A DNA stretch of 64,000 nucleotides from Candidatus Brevifilum fermentans (GTDB lineage Bacteria > Chloroflexota > Anaerolineae > Anaerolineales > Villigracilaceae): positions 1 to 64,000 of the forward strand of contig CAMCQT010000004.1 of NCBI GenBank assembly GCA_945877125.1, read 5' to 3'. Below are positions 46,618 to 55,323 of the stretch, piece by piece; position 1 is the stretch's first letter, and each line of letters begins with the position of its first letter. The notes under the pieces are model-generated. The model saw nothing but the letters and a program-made list of their open reading frames with translations, was not told where the DNA came from and did no database searches. The position numbers were made by a program, and so were the translations under genes.

Positions 46618-47199
46618 ATGAAATCAATATGTGTTTTTTGTGGGTCATCTGACTCAGTCCACGCGGACTATATAACTGCCGCGTACCAATTGGGAAAACT
46701 GCTCGCTGAGAAAGGCATCCGCGTGGTGTACGGCGGCGGAAAAACTGGCTTGATGGGCGCAGTGGCAAACGGCGCAGTGGATGCCGGCGGAGAAGTGATC
46801 GGCGTCATCATCCCATCCATGAACACCGTGGCGCTGGCGCATACCGGACTGGCTCGTATGGATGTAGCCCCCAACATGCACGGACGCAAAGCCCGGATGC
46901 ACGAACTGGCAGACGGCTACATTGCCCTGCCCGGCGGCTATGGCACCTGGGACGAACTTTTTGAAACCGTCACCTGGGCGCAAACCGGCGCGCACGAAAA
47001 ACCGGTCGGCTTGCTCAATGTGCGCGAATATTACAACCTCCTGCTGGCCGCGATGGATCACGCCGTCGCTGAGGGATTTATTTATCCCGAACATCGCAAA
47101 GCCCTTTTCTGCGAATCTGATCCAAATCAATTATTGAGTGTCATGGAAAAATACAACCATCCGCGCGAAGCAGTTAAACGCTGGTTGAAAGAGGATTAA
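46618..47199 (+). CDS. LOG-family protein (cytokinin riboside 5'-monophosphate phosphoribohydrolase-like)
   Basis: 193 residues. CVFCGSSD at the N-terminus, VYGGGKTGLMGAVA and the family signature PGGYGTWDELFE are intact. LOG proteins cleave the N-glycosidic bond of AMP or cytokinin nucleotides. The open frame extends upstream through a palindromic repeat, but AAGGAAAAG before the ATG at 46618 and the family length support this start. Confidence 0.92.
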   Translation: MKSICVFCGSSDSVHADYITAAYQLGKLLAEKGIRVVYGGGKTGLMGAVANGAVDAGGEVIGVIIPSMNTVALAHTGLARMDVAPNMHGRKARMHELADGYIALPGGYGTWDELFETVTWAQTGAHEKPVGLLNVREYYNLLLAAMDHAVAEGFIYPEHRKALFCESDPNQLLSVMEKYNHPREAVKRWLKED

Positions 47200-47204
47200 A
47201 ACAA

Positions 47205-47239
47205 ACATCCCGCAGAAACCAAATCTGCGGGATGTTTTT
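47205..47239 (+). terminator. terminator of the LOG gene
   Basis: acatcccgcaga (47205-47216) pairs with 47224-47235 and is followed by a T-run. Confidence 0.85.
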
Positions 47240-47256
47240 ATAAACGGGGTATGGCA

Positions 47257-47940
47257 TTATATAGAAATCAGTTCGCCTTCTTCGAGTCTTTCCTTTTCGT
47301 GGTCTTTACGCAAAATCCATGCCTCACCGCGGACAAGGGTTATCTTCTTGCCATTCATTTTGACATACGCTCCGTCAGACAGAATGACAACCGGATTATC
47401 GTGGAAAAAATGATAATCTCCCAGCCATTCATCCTGCACAGATTGTCTGTATGAATCTGCGGCGTAATGCGGGAAGAAATTAAAAGGCATCGCATTCAAT
47501 GCTTCAAAATGCGGCGTTTCCACCGTGTTCATATCGTTGGCTGTCAAAATATTTGGGCCGCATAAAACTGTCCCGGCGCTGAATGCCACAACGGGCAGAC
47601 CCGCCAGCACCTTCTTGCGCAGGAAGATCATCAAACGGCTGACGTGCAAACGATGGTTAAGCAAAAATGTATTTCCACCGGGGATATAAACCAACGCGGC
47701 GCGGCGAATAATATCTTCCATTGTGGACAGGGACATGGTCTCGGCGCTGATCGTTTCAACCCGCGCCAGTTTCTTGAACGAATCTTCTGCGGATTCCTGC
47801 CACCGTTCAGCATACAGCGACGCCAACGGCAGATGCGCCACTGTTGCATCTGGCTTGCCTTCCAAATAGGGAGCGCTGGCTTCAAGAATATAGCGGATGT
47901 CGTCATGACCGGGGGATGAGAATAGATGAAGGTTGGGCAT
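47257..47940 (-). CDS. peptidase S51-family protein (dipeptidase E / cyanophycinase-like)
   Basis: 227 residues. YIPGGNTFLLNHRL and VVAFSAGTVLCGPNI are the glutamine-amidotransferase-like motifs of family S51; the Ser of FSAG is the predicted nucleophile, with an oxyanion-loop GGN. A His may come from the TPHFEA or FFPHY segment. Members cleave aspartyl dipeptides or cyanophycin-type substrates in the cytoplasm. It follows map by 12 bases, so probably one operon. Confidence 0.8.
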   Translation of the reverse strand: MPNLHLFSSPGHDDIRYILEASAPYLEGKPDATVAHLPLASLYAERWQESAEDSFKKLARVETISAETMSLSTMEDIIRRAALVYIPGGNTFLLNHRLHVSRLMIFLRKKVLAGLPVVAFSAGTVLCGPNILTANDMNTVETPHFEALNAMPFNFFPHYAADSYRQSVQDEWLGDYHFFHDNPVVILSDGAYVKMNGKKITLVRGEAWILRKDHEKERLEEGELISI

Positions 47941-47952
47941 TAATTTTGAACT

Positions 47953-48696
47953 TTATATCGTAAGAATGATCGGCTCGTCTTTTGTGACAATGATCGTATG
48001 CTCAAATTGAGCTGCGATTTTTTTGTCCACTGTCCGCAATGACCAGCCATCGCGCCCTTCGAGGACGCGTCCCCTGCCGGTGGTGAGGAACGGCTCAATG
48101 GCGATAACCAAACCTTCTTCCAAAATATAGTTTTCTTTTTCTCTAAAAAAATTTGATACTTGAACCGGCTCTTCGTGCAGATGACGCCCGATGCCGTGCC
48201 CCGTCAGGTCGTAAATGACGCCATAGCCGTTTCGCTTTGCCTCATCTTGAATTGTCCTGCCGATCAAATTAAGCGGCTGACCCGCCCGCGCAACCTGCAC
48301 CGCCTTGGCCAGCGCGGATTTGGTGGCTGCGATCATTTTTTCATATTCCGGCACATGCGCGGCAACGACCATCGAAGCGCCGGTGTCACCAAAGTAGCCA
48401 TCCATTTCAGCCGAGACATCAATATTGACCAACTCACCTTCGCGCAGAACATGGTCGCCGGGAATACCATGCGCGATAATCGGCGAAATGCTAATGCATG
48501 TAGCACCGGGGAATTGATACATGGCAATCGGCGCAGACTGCGCGCCCTCTTTTTTCAGGAACTCCATGCCGATGTTGTCCAATTCCGCTGTGGTCATGCC
48601 GGGTCTAACCTGGCTCATCATTTCTTTCAATGCCATGGCACAGATATGCCCAATGGCTTTTAGCTGTTTGATATCGTTTTCGTTTTCAATAATCAT
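47953..48696 (-). CDS. map: methionine aminopeptidase, type I
   Basis: 247 residues, pita-bread fold. Metal ligands: Asp in VNIDVSAEMDGYFGDTGASM (two Asp), His in GHGIGRHLHEEP, Glu in AIEPF and Glu in FEHTIIV. It removes initiator Met from new proteins. The ATG at 48696 (MIIENEND) is preferred over the TTG 21 bases upstream. Confidence 0.94.
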   Translation of the reverse strand: MIIENENDIKQLKAIGHICAMALKEMMSQVRPGMTTAELDNIGMEFLKKEGAQSAPIAMYQFPGATCISISPIIAHGIPGDHVLREGELVNIDVSAEMDGYFGDTGASMVVAAHVPEYEKMIAATKSALAKAVQVARAGQPLNLIGRTIQDEAKRNGYGVIYDLTGHGIGRHLHEEPVQVSNFFREKENYILEEGLVIAIEPFLTTGRGRVLEGRDGWSLRTVDKKIAAQFEHTIIVTKDEPIILTI

Positions 48697-48763
48697 TAGG
48701 TGATAATCCTGTAACAATTAAGTTTTGTGTTTTTCCAGCCCCCGGAAAACAGAGAAATATTTA

Positions 48764-49144
48764 TCAACCAAGTATTTGGTTTACTGATTCCAAAAATTTT
48801 TCTGCGACTTTCACTGCAAGATAGGCTTCCCCTGAAGCCACATGGACAGAAACACCATAATCACCAACGCCGCGAATTTCAAAAAGCCAGTTCAAGTTTT
48901 TGCCTTGTTCTTTATCAAGCTTTCCTGTTTTCACAAAATGTTGATGGATTAATGCAATTACGCCACTGTGTTTATTGGTATCAATATCCTGGCTTAATAG
49001 CAAAGCACTTGCTGCATAGAAAGCGGCGTAATAAGCACGTGCCGCAGCAATATCAAAATACTCTTTTTCAAGTAACTCTTTTGCCGCTTTCAGGTTTATT
49101 TCTGCTCTTTGCAGGTTGGCAACAATTTCTGGATTTTCTTTCAT
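48764..49144 (-). CDS. HEPN-domain protein (putative toxin of a HEPN/MNT pair)
   Basis: 126 residues, all-helical HEPN. LQRAEINLKAAKELLEKEYFDIAAARAYYAAFYAASALL is the usual first half; the C-terminal part has IRGVGDYG (the R-x-x-DY-like element) and ends in an amphipathic helix. HEPN partners of MNT proteins are often ribonucleases, controlled by the nucleotidyltransferase (family knowledge). The ATG overlaps the MNT stop by four bases. Confidence 0.87.
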   Translation of the reverse strand: MKENPEIVANLQRAEINLKAAKELLEKEYFDIAAARAYYAAFYAASALLLSQDIDTNKHSGVIALIHQHFVKTGKLDKEQGKNLNWLFEIRGVGDYGVSVHVASGEAYLAVKVAEKFLESVNQILG

Positions 49145-49461
49145 GACACAGCCACTCCGTCCCGTCGCGCATTGCGATACAGCGAAACAGTTCCCATCTC
49201 AAAATCATTGAACAAGACAGGCTTGGCTGAAATCAATCTTTCGGATTCGAGTTGCATAGGGTACAAGACATCTACAAGTTGACGCAATTCAGCGAAATAA
49301 TCCAACGGTGCTTCGAGCAAAACAAGCAAATCAATATCGCTGTCTGGCGCAGCTTGCCCGCGCGCTATTGAACCATATAGAATCACCCCTTTAAGCCTCT
49401 TACCATATTGTCTGGTGAGGGCTTCTTTGCATTGTTGGATAATTTGCTTCGTTGTATTCAT
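49141..49461 (-). CDS. MNT-type nucleotidyltransferase (putative antitoxin)
   Basis: 106 residues. VILYGSIARGQAAPDSDIDLLVLL carries the GS-x10-D-x-D motif of minimal nucleotidyltransferases. It is predicted to AMPylate or otherwise neutralise the HEPN protein encoded immediately downstream. The ATG at 49461 is preferred; the longer frame runs into the tmk end. No strong ribosome site. Confidence 0.87.
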   Translation of the reverse strand: MNTTKQIIQQCKEALTRQYGKRLKGVILYGSIARGQAAPDSDIDLLVLLEAPLDYFAELRQLVDVLYPMQLESERLISAKPVLFNDFEMGTVSLYRNARRDGVAVS

Positions 49462-49501
49462 TAAAAATATTATACAGCAAGAAACTTTCGATTTGAAACT
49501 T

Positions 49502-50125
49502 TCAACCTGCAACCTGTAACCTTTCAACGATTACTTTCTTCAACTCCGCCTGCACATCGTCCCACTTCTGGTCTGAGTTGACAATAACCCAGCGCTGCGG
49601 TTCCTGCTTGACCAGTTCCAAATATCCGGCGCGGACTCGCTCGTAGAATTTCACTTCGTGATCGTCCATGCGATTCCATTCGGATTCGTTTTGTTTTTTT
49701 CGTTTGAGTCCAACTTCCACGTCGAGGTCGAGCAAAATCGTCAGGTTGGGAATCAAGCCGCCGGTGGCGTATTTCACGAGCCCGCGGACTTGATCCAAAT
49801 CCTGCTGATGTCCGTAGCCTTGATAGGCAATCGTCGAATCATAATATCGGTCAGAGATGACGACCTCGCCAGCGGCCAAACGCGGCTTGATGACCTGCTC
49901 CACGATCTGCGCGCGCGCGGCTTGATAAAGCAGAGTCTCGGTGCGCGGGTGCATTTCGGTGTTTTTCAAGTCATGCAGAATATCGCGGATCTGCTCGCTG
50001 ATGGATGTGCCACCCGGTTCGCGCGTGGGAAAAACGGCATAGCCCATCTCGCGCAGATATTCCACAAGATGCGGGATGTGTGATGTCTTGCCAGAGCCTT
50101 CGGGGCCTTCGAGGGTGATGAACAT
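49502..50125 (-). CDS. tmk: thymidylate kinase
   Basis: 207 residues. P-loop EGPEGSGKT, TREPGGT (the DR/REPGGT loop) and SDRYYDSTIAYQG (nucleoside site) are intact. It converts dTMP to dTDP. No Shine-Dalgarno is visible; the start codon lies at the foot of a 17-bp inverted repeat. Confidence 0.95.
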   Translation of the reverse strand: MFITLEGPEGSGKTSHIPHLVEYLREMGYAVFPTREPGGTSISEQIRDILHDLKNTEMHPRTETLLYQAARAQIVEQVIKPRLAAGEVVISDRYYDSTIAYQGYGHQQDLDQVRGLVKYATGGLIPNLTILLDLDVEVGLKRKKQNESEWNRMDDHEVKFYERVRAGYLELVKQEPQRWVIVNSDQKWDDVQAELKKVIVERLQVAG

Positions 50126-50178
50126 AGCTTTTAGCGGTTAGCTTTTGGCGTTTAGCTAAATGCTAACCGCTAAAAGCT
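50126..50178. repeat. 17-bp inverted repeat abutting the tmk start
   Basis: agcttttagcggttagc (50126-50142) is inverted at 50162-50178 with a 19-nt loop. The tmk ATG (50123-50125) follows directly on the minus strand, so the mRNA fold could reach the initiation site. Confidence 0.7.
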
Positions 50179-50181
50179 TCC

Positions 50182-51807
50182 TTACTCCCTAAAAATTCTC
50201 ACGTGTCGTCGTGGTTCTTTGCCATACGAATGGGAAATTAATTCTGCATTGCGTGCCAACTCATGTTGTAATCTTCGCACCAGCGCTGTGCCGGGCGGCA
50301 GATCTACCCAGCGTTCGCCGTTGAGCACCGCCGAGATGGCTTGCTGAGTTTCGTCGCGCACGCTGTCCATGCTGTCACGCGGATGTTGCTGCTCGCTGAT
50401 GTTAAACAGATCGCCGAGGAACTGCTCCACTTGCGCCACGGTGTTCGCGCGCAAAACATAGATCGGCAGTCCGCGATGTTCGGCATCCATCACCGTTTGT
50501 TCGCGGTTGCGATAATACGTCCGCAGGGTCACGAGCGCGTCGGCTTCGTCCACATCGGTCACGACCACGGCAGGCACGCCAATGCGCTTCGCGGCTTGCA
50601 TCAGCCGGTTGCGCGCCACGCCATAGGCAAACACGCGCACCGTTTGCAAAGGCGAGCTGAGGATAGCCGGAGTCTGCTTGGGTTTAGGACTCTGCTCCTC
50701 GATACGCTCCGCAGAATCAGATTGGGGCTGAGCCGGATCGATCGCTTGACGTCCACGACGCGGAGCCTTAACCACTTCCCGCGCTTCCATCTTCGACTTT
50801 GGGGCGGGTGCGGCTTTCTCGATCAGAATCTTCCCTTCGGCATCGCGCGTACGTAATTCGGGCGGCAGGGGAGCGCCGCGTAAAAGAAAATCAACCGAAG
50901 CAGAAATATCCAGATGCACCGCAAAACGGTCGCGGGTTTGGATTTCGATCACCACATCAAAGGTCGGGGGCGAGCGGCGTTCCAACACTGTTTTCTGGGT
51001 GCCGCGCCGACGGGCTTCCTCGTCTGACAGGGTGACGGCTTCGATACCGCCGATCAGATCGCTGAGGGTGGGATTGAGCAAAAGATTATCAAGCGTTTGT
51101 CCGTGTGCCGTGCCGATCAGTTGCACGCCGCGCTCGGCAATGGTACGCGCCGCCTGCGCTTCGAGTTCGCGCCCAATTTCATCAATCACGATGACTTCGG
51201 GGTTGTGATTTTCAACGGCTTCGATCATCACTTCATGCTGCATCATCGGCTGGCTGACTTGCATGCGGCGCGCCTTGCCAACTGCGGGGTGCGGCACATC
51301 GCCGTCGCCGCCGATCTCGTTGGATGTATCCACGATGACAACGCGTTTATTTTCCGCAAGGATGCGGGCGGCTTCGCGCAGGAGCGTGGTTTTTCCAACG
51401 CCAGGTCTGCCGAGAATCAAAACGGATTTGCCTGACTCGATGATGTCTTGAATAATATCCACGGTGCCGTACACGGCGCGACCCACCCGGCAGGTAAGCC
51501 CAACCACCGCTCCCAGCCGGTTGCGAATGGCTGAGATGCGGTGCAGGGTGCGTTCCATGCCCGCGCGATTATCCGCGTCAAAGGTGCCGATGCGTTCGGT
51601 GATGTGGTCAATATCTGCGCGCGTGATCTCTTTTTCAGAAAGGGTGATTTCACCTTCCACATAACGCGCAACGGAGACACGCCCAAGGTCAATGACGATC
51701 TCCAGCAGTCTATCGCTGTTGTTCGCCTTCTCGACGGCGTGACGAATATTAAGGGGGAGAACATCAAGCAGGGCTTCGAGGTCGTCTGTAATTCGATGTT
51801 GAGTCAT
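50182..51807 (-). CDS. AAA ATPase with C-terminal R3H domain (Ycf45/SpoIIIAA-like)
   Basis: 541 residues. Central ATPase with GRPGVGKTT (Walker A) and VIVIDEIGRE (Walker B), as in SpoIIIAA/Ycf45 proteins. An Arg/Pro/Gln-rich linker (about 330-385) and a middle domain of unknown type precede the C-terminal R3H domain (ELISHSYGKEPRRHVRIF, with R-x3-H). R3H domains bind single-stranded nucleic acid. The role in non-sporulating bacteria is unclear. Encoded just upstream of tmk. Confidence 0.87.
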   Translation of the reverse strand: MTQHRITDDLEALLDVLPLNIRHAVEKANNSDRLLEIVIDLGRVSVARYVEGEITLSEKEITRADIDHITERIGTFDADNRAGMERTLHRISAIRNRLGAVVGLTCRVGRAVYGTVDIIQDIIESGKSVLILGRPGVGKTTLLREAARILAENKRVVIVDTSNEIGGDGDVPHPAVGKARRMQVSQPMMQHEVMIEAVENHNPEVIVIDEIGRELEAQAARTIAERGVQLIGTAHGQTLDNLLLNPTLSDLIGGIEAVTLSDEEARRRGTQKTVLERRSPPTFDVVIEIQTRDRFAVHLDISASVDFLLRGAPLPPELRTRDAEGKILIEKAAPAPKSKMEAREVVKAPRRGRQAIDPAQPQSDSAERIEEQSPKPKQTPAILSSPLQTVRVFAYGVARNRLMQAAKRIGVPAVVVTDVDEADALVTLRTYYRNREQTVMDAEHRGLPIYVLRANTVAQVEQFLGDLFNISEQQHPRDSMDSVRDETQQAISAVLNGERWVDLPPGTALVRRLQHELARNAELISHSYGKEPRRHVRIFRE

Positions 51808-52048
51808 AAGTATGGTACCGGGTTTATAAGTTTATAAGTTTGCAAGTTTCAGGTTTACAAGTTGAAAATCGAAAGGCGTGCGCACGCAGATAACCTGCGC
51901 GGTTTTATCTTGGGAGTGGGTGGTGGAAAATGTTGAGCATGGCGGAGTACCTGCCTTGTCAAGAGAAAGTCGCGCACCGGATATTGGTGACGTGCCAACT
52001 TATTATAGCAGTGTCCCTGTTAACGAAAAGTTATTGGCTTATATTAAT

Positions 52049-52903
52049 TTATTGAGTTGTCAGATCCATTGCAGAGTTCTTCCTGTGCCAGTTTTTGAGT
52101 ACAAGATAAATGATGGGCAGTCCAATACTTAACCCTGCGATGCGAATTGCTTTCCCGTTCATCTGGGTAAGCAGAACAAAATAATTTTTCCCGTTCCGCG
52201 TTTGGGTAAAGCTCAGACCAACAGATGCAATCTCATTTGCAGGCAGGGTCTTTTCGCTAAAAAGATATTTTATAAAAAGTGATCTCCCATCGATCGTCAC
52301 AGATTGGGGCGAGGAAAATGCCACCCCAAAGAATATGGCGGCAATAATCACTATAAAGAAAAATGGAATCCATACGGATACAGGCGCTTGCGGGTTATTA
52401 AAAAACAATATTCCAGACCCTAAAAGCACTGCCACAAAAAAAATGACGAGCGCGGCAAGCGAAACCAATGTAAACCAGCCTCTTTTCATTTCGCCATACG
52501 CCAGCGGATTGAACAGGTCGGGGCGTTTGACGCCGATCCAATCCACAAGCTCTTCGTAACCAGGCAGCTGCTGATTTGGAGCAACGGTCACATCGCCGTC
52601 GAAGTTGTGCAATTTGATCCCATATCCCTGACCTGAAACACGGCTGATCTCACTCCAGCGGAGTGACTTTGTACCCAGAAAAGTCTGCGTTGAAATCTCG
52701 TCATCAGAAATGGTCGCCTTTTGCATCATTGAATAAAGCACAGTGATGAAAATGATTCCAAAAAAACCAACAAAAGGAATCAGAAAGAATTTGTCGGTCC
52801 AATCCATTGTTGTCAACAGGAAAATGCCCAATGCGCCAAGAACAAAAATGATCAATCCGATCCGTATCGGTGAATGGCTATAAGTGCGTGGTTCATTAAG
52901 CAT
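52049..52903 (-). CDS. membrane protein of unknown function, two span pairs
   Basis: 284 residues. Two spans near the N-terminus (IGLIIFVLGALGIFLL; FFLIPFVGFFGIIFITVLY) precede a PH-like beta-rich part (ISDDEISTQTFLGTKSLRWSEISRV). A second pair of spans and a second beta-rich part (VTIDGRSLFIKYLFSEKTLPANEIASV) follow, so the protein may be an internal duplication. No family name is certain. Confidence 0.7.
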   Translation of the reverse strand: MLNEPRTYSHSPIRIGLIIFVLGALGIFLLTTMDWTDKFFLIPFVGFFGIIFITVLYSMMQKATISDDEISTQTFLGTKSLRWSEISRVSGQGYGIKLHNFDGDVTVAPNQQLPGYEELVDWIGVKRPDLFNPLAYGEMKRGWFTLVSLAALVIFFVAVLLGSGILFFNNPQAPVSVWIPFFFIVIIAAIFFGVAFSSPQSVTIDGRSLFIKYLFSEKTLPANEIASVGLSFTQTRNGKNYFVLLTQMNGKAIRIAGLSIGLPIIYLVLKNWHRKNSAMDLTTQ

Positions 52904-52935
52904 GGAAGTTCTCCTCGTTTGAAAGAACAGGTGAT

Positions 52936-54429
52936 TTACTCAACGCCCAATCCCATGGCGGAGATGGGCGGAATCGTCTCGTTGTACAGCCAGTTATCAA
53001 AGAACTCTGTCAAATCTTTTCCACTGATCTCCTCGGCGACAGCAATGAAATCTTCGGTTGAGACGTTGCCGTTTTGGTAGCGTTCAAAATAGACTGGCAA
53101 TATCTCAAAGAAGGCTTGGTCACCGACTTCAAGCCGCAGCGCGTGGAGTGTCAAACCTCCGCGGACGTACACGCCGCCGTTGAACAGGTCATCTGCGGGC
53201 GGGTTGCCCGGCGCAGCATAATATTGGGGATAGTTCACCACATCTCTATATTGGGATTTCACCCATTCGTCCAACGCTTCGCGCCCGTCAAGATGCTCGA
53301 TCCACAGCCCTTCGGAGTAGGTTGCGAAGCCCTCGTTGAGCCAGATGTCGCTCCAATCTGCCACGCTGACGCTGTCACCAAACCACTGGTGAGACAGTTC
53401 ATGTGCCACGGTCAACTCGGTGCCTGCCACATCTTCGTAATCGATCATGTCAATTCCATAAATGGACAGGGTTTGATTTTCAAGCGCGGAATCAAACTCG
53501 GTATTCATCACCATGGAGCCATAGACATCAAACGGATAAGCGCCGTATATTTCGCTGAAATAATCGAGCATCTCGCCCTGCCGCGCAAACGGCTTGCGGA
53601 CTTCCTTGGGCAACTCTGACGAATAATAATTTCGGATCGGAATCCCATTGTCTGAGGTCATGGTCTCGATGTCGAATTCGTCAATGTTGATGGTGGCGAG
53701 ATAACTTGCCATCGGGTCGCGTGTTTCAAAAGTGAAGGTGGATGTATCGCCGTTATCCAGTGCTTCGATCAAGGCGCCATTCGCCGCCACCTCCAGCGGA
53801 TGCGGAACGGTGACGCGGAAAGTGTAGGTTGCCTTATCCAGCGGATGATCGTTCACGGGATAAAAATTCGCCGAGCCGTCTGGTTCGCTCATCACAAAAC
53901 TGCCGCCGTCAACGGTCACCCAGCCTGTTGACACAGGCAAAGCCACAGATTGCATTTCGTCTGGCGAACCACTGTATTGAACAACCACCGTGAAAGGCTG
54001 ACCTGCCACAAGCGGTTTGAGCGGTGTGACGGTTAATTCCTGCTCCTTGCGTGAAAAATCAGCGGGCGCATCATTGACCGTCAGCGTGGAAATCTCAAAG
54101 CCAATAAAATCCAAATTAAAACTGAGCAGGTCCTGAGTCGCATTGGCTGCGATGGTTGTGATGGCGGTCAGGTCGCTTGTGGCAACATCATTCACCGTGA
54201 TGTCCAACGTGTAATGCGTCACATCGTAGCCGCCGTTACCAAAACCCGGGTAGTAGGAATCTCCCAGTCCTGCGGAACCCGCCTCGGCTTCCGCTCCAAC
54301 CGCTTCTTCAGGGACGATCACGGCGGTCACGGCGGCAGGCGGAACGGACGGGGACGAAGATTGACCGCACGCCAAAATCGCAAATCCGATGAAAGCACAA
54401 GCCAGAATTATTTGTATTTTATTTTTCAT
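52936..54429 (-). CDS. M1-family zinc metallopeptidase, lipoprotein
   Basis: 497 residues. Lipobox AILACG (Cys about 21). The N-terminal beta-domain (VTHYTLDITVN; ISTLTVNDAPADF) leads to the catalytic domain with AHELSHQWFGD and NEGFATYSE, the HExxH-x18-E zinc site. Length is shorter than full aminopeptidase N because the C-terminal ARM domain is missing. It degrades peptides on the outer face, upstream of the Opp-type importers. Ribosome site AAAGGATG before the ATG, next to a heptamer repeat tract. Confidence 0.9.
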   Translation of the reverse strand: MKNKIQIILACAFIGFAILACGQSSSPSVPPAAVTAVIVPEEAVGAEAEAGSAGLGDSYYPGFGNGGYDVTHYTLDITVNDVATSDLTAITTIAANATQDLLSFNLDFIGFEISTLTVNDAPADFSRKEQELTVTPLKPLVAGQPFTVVVQYSGSPDEMQSVALPVSTGWVTVDGGSFVMSEPDGSANFYPVNDHPLDKATYTFRVTVPHPLEVAANGALIEALDNGDTSTFTFETRDPMASYLATINIDEFDIETMTSDNGIPIRNYYSSELPKEVRKPFARQGEMLDYFSEIYGAYPFDVYGSMVMNTEFDSALENQTLSIYGIDMIDYEDVAGTELTVAHELSHQWFGDSVSVADWSDIWLNEGFATYSEGLWIEHLDGREALDEWVKSQYRDVVNYPQYYAAPGNPPADDLFNGGVYVRGGLTLHALRLEVGDQAFFEILPVYFERYQNGNVSTEDFIAVAEEISGKDLTEFFDNWLYNETIPPISAMGLGVE

Positions 54430-54438
54430 CCGACATCC

Positions 54439-54515
54439 TTTTCACTTTTCACTTTTCACTTTTTACTTTTTACTTTTTACTTTTTACTTTTTACTTTTCA
54501 CTTTTTACTTCTCAC
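54439..54515. repeat. eleven 7-bp tandem repeats in the M1 peptidase leader
   Basis: Units ttttcac and tttttac alternate for 77 bp without interruption, ending ttctcac. On the minus strand these read GTAAAAA/GTGAAAA just before the peptidase ribosome site. Unit number could vary by slippage. Confidence 0.9.
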
Positions 54516-54556
54516 ACGGCAGTATATCACTGCTGGTTTGTTGTAGAATTGCTTCC

Positions 54557-55219
54557 ATGACTCAAAACGACATCATCCAAAAAACAGCAGAATATATCAA
54601 GCAGGAATTCGGCGACGATTCCTCAGGGCATGATTGGTGGCACATCTACCGCGTGTGGAAGAACGCCATCTCCATTTGCGAGCGTGACGCGACGCGAGCC
54701 GACCTGTTCATTGTGGAACTCGCCGCGCTGCTCCACGACCTCGACGATTGGAAATTCAACGAGGGCGAAGATGAAACTCCGCACCGCGCCAAAGCCTGGA
54801 TGGAATCTTGCGGCGTTGATCCGCAAATCAACCAGGCAGTGTGCCAGATCATCATGCATGTCTCATACAAAGGCGCGCAGGTCGAAAATAAAATGAACAC
54901 GCTCGAAGGTTTTATCGTGCAAGATGCCGACCGTCTGGACGCCATCGGCGCAATCGGCATTGGCCGCGCCTTCGCCTATGGCGGCTACAAAAACCGTCCC
55001 CTGTACGACCCCGAAACACAAAACCAAATGCACGCAAGTTTTGAACAATACAAAAACAGCAAAAGCGCGACCATCAATCACTTTTACGAAAAATTACTTT
55101 TGCTCAAAGATATGATGAATACCGACACTGCAAAAAAAATCGCCGAGCAGCGGCATGAAATTATGCTGCGCTTTCTCGATCAATTTATGAATGAATGGGA
55201 AGGAAAGGATTTGGAGTGA
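54557..55219 (+). CDS. HD-domain phosphohydrolase (YedJ-like)
   Basis: 220 residues. Metal ligands: His in SSGHDWWHIYRV, HD in ALLHDLDDWK and Asp in VQDADRLDAIGAIGIGRAF. Members hydrolyse nucleotides or related phosphates. The open frame continues upstream through the heptamer tract, but the ATG at 54557 begins the domain. Confidence 0.88.
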   Translation: MTQNDIIQKTAEYIKQEFGDDSSGHDWWHIYRVWKNAISICERDATRADLFIVELAALLHDLDDWKFNEGEDETPHRAKAWMESCGVDPQINQAVCQIIMHVSYKGAQVENKMNTLEGFIVQDADRLDAIGAIGIGRAFAYGGYKNRPLYDPETQNQMHASFEQYKNSKSATINHFYEKLLLLKDMMNTDTAKKIAEQRHEIMLRFLDQFMNEWEGKDLE

Positions 55220-55239
55220 TTGGTGATTGGTGATTGGTA

Positions 55240-55323
55240 ATTGGTTAACCACTGAGACACGGAGACACTGAGAAAAAAATCCGTGTTCCGTGTCTCAGTT
55301 AACTGTCACGCTGCAAGCGTGAC
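55240..55323. repeat. palindromic repeat (ctgagacacgg ... ccgtgtctcag)
   Basis: ctgagacacggagacac near 55247 and its partner near 55290-55300 are inverted, and gtcacgct/agcgtgac forms a small hairpin at 55305-55323. Direct repeats of tgattggtgattgg precede it. It lies between convergent genes and may also serve as terminator. Confidence 0.55.

Noticed and set aside
54439-54515. Heptamer repeats as a CRISPR array
   Set aside because: Units are 7 bp and contiguous, with no spacers.
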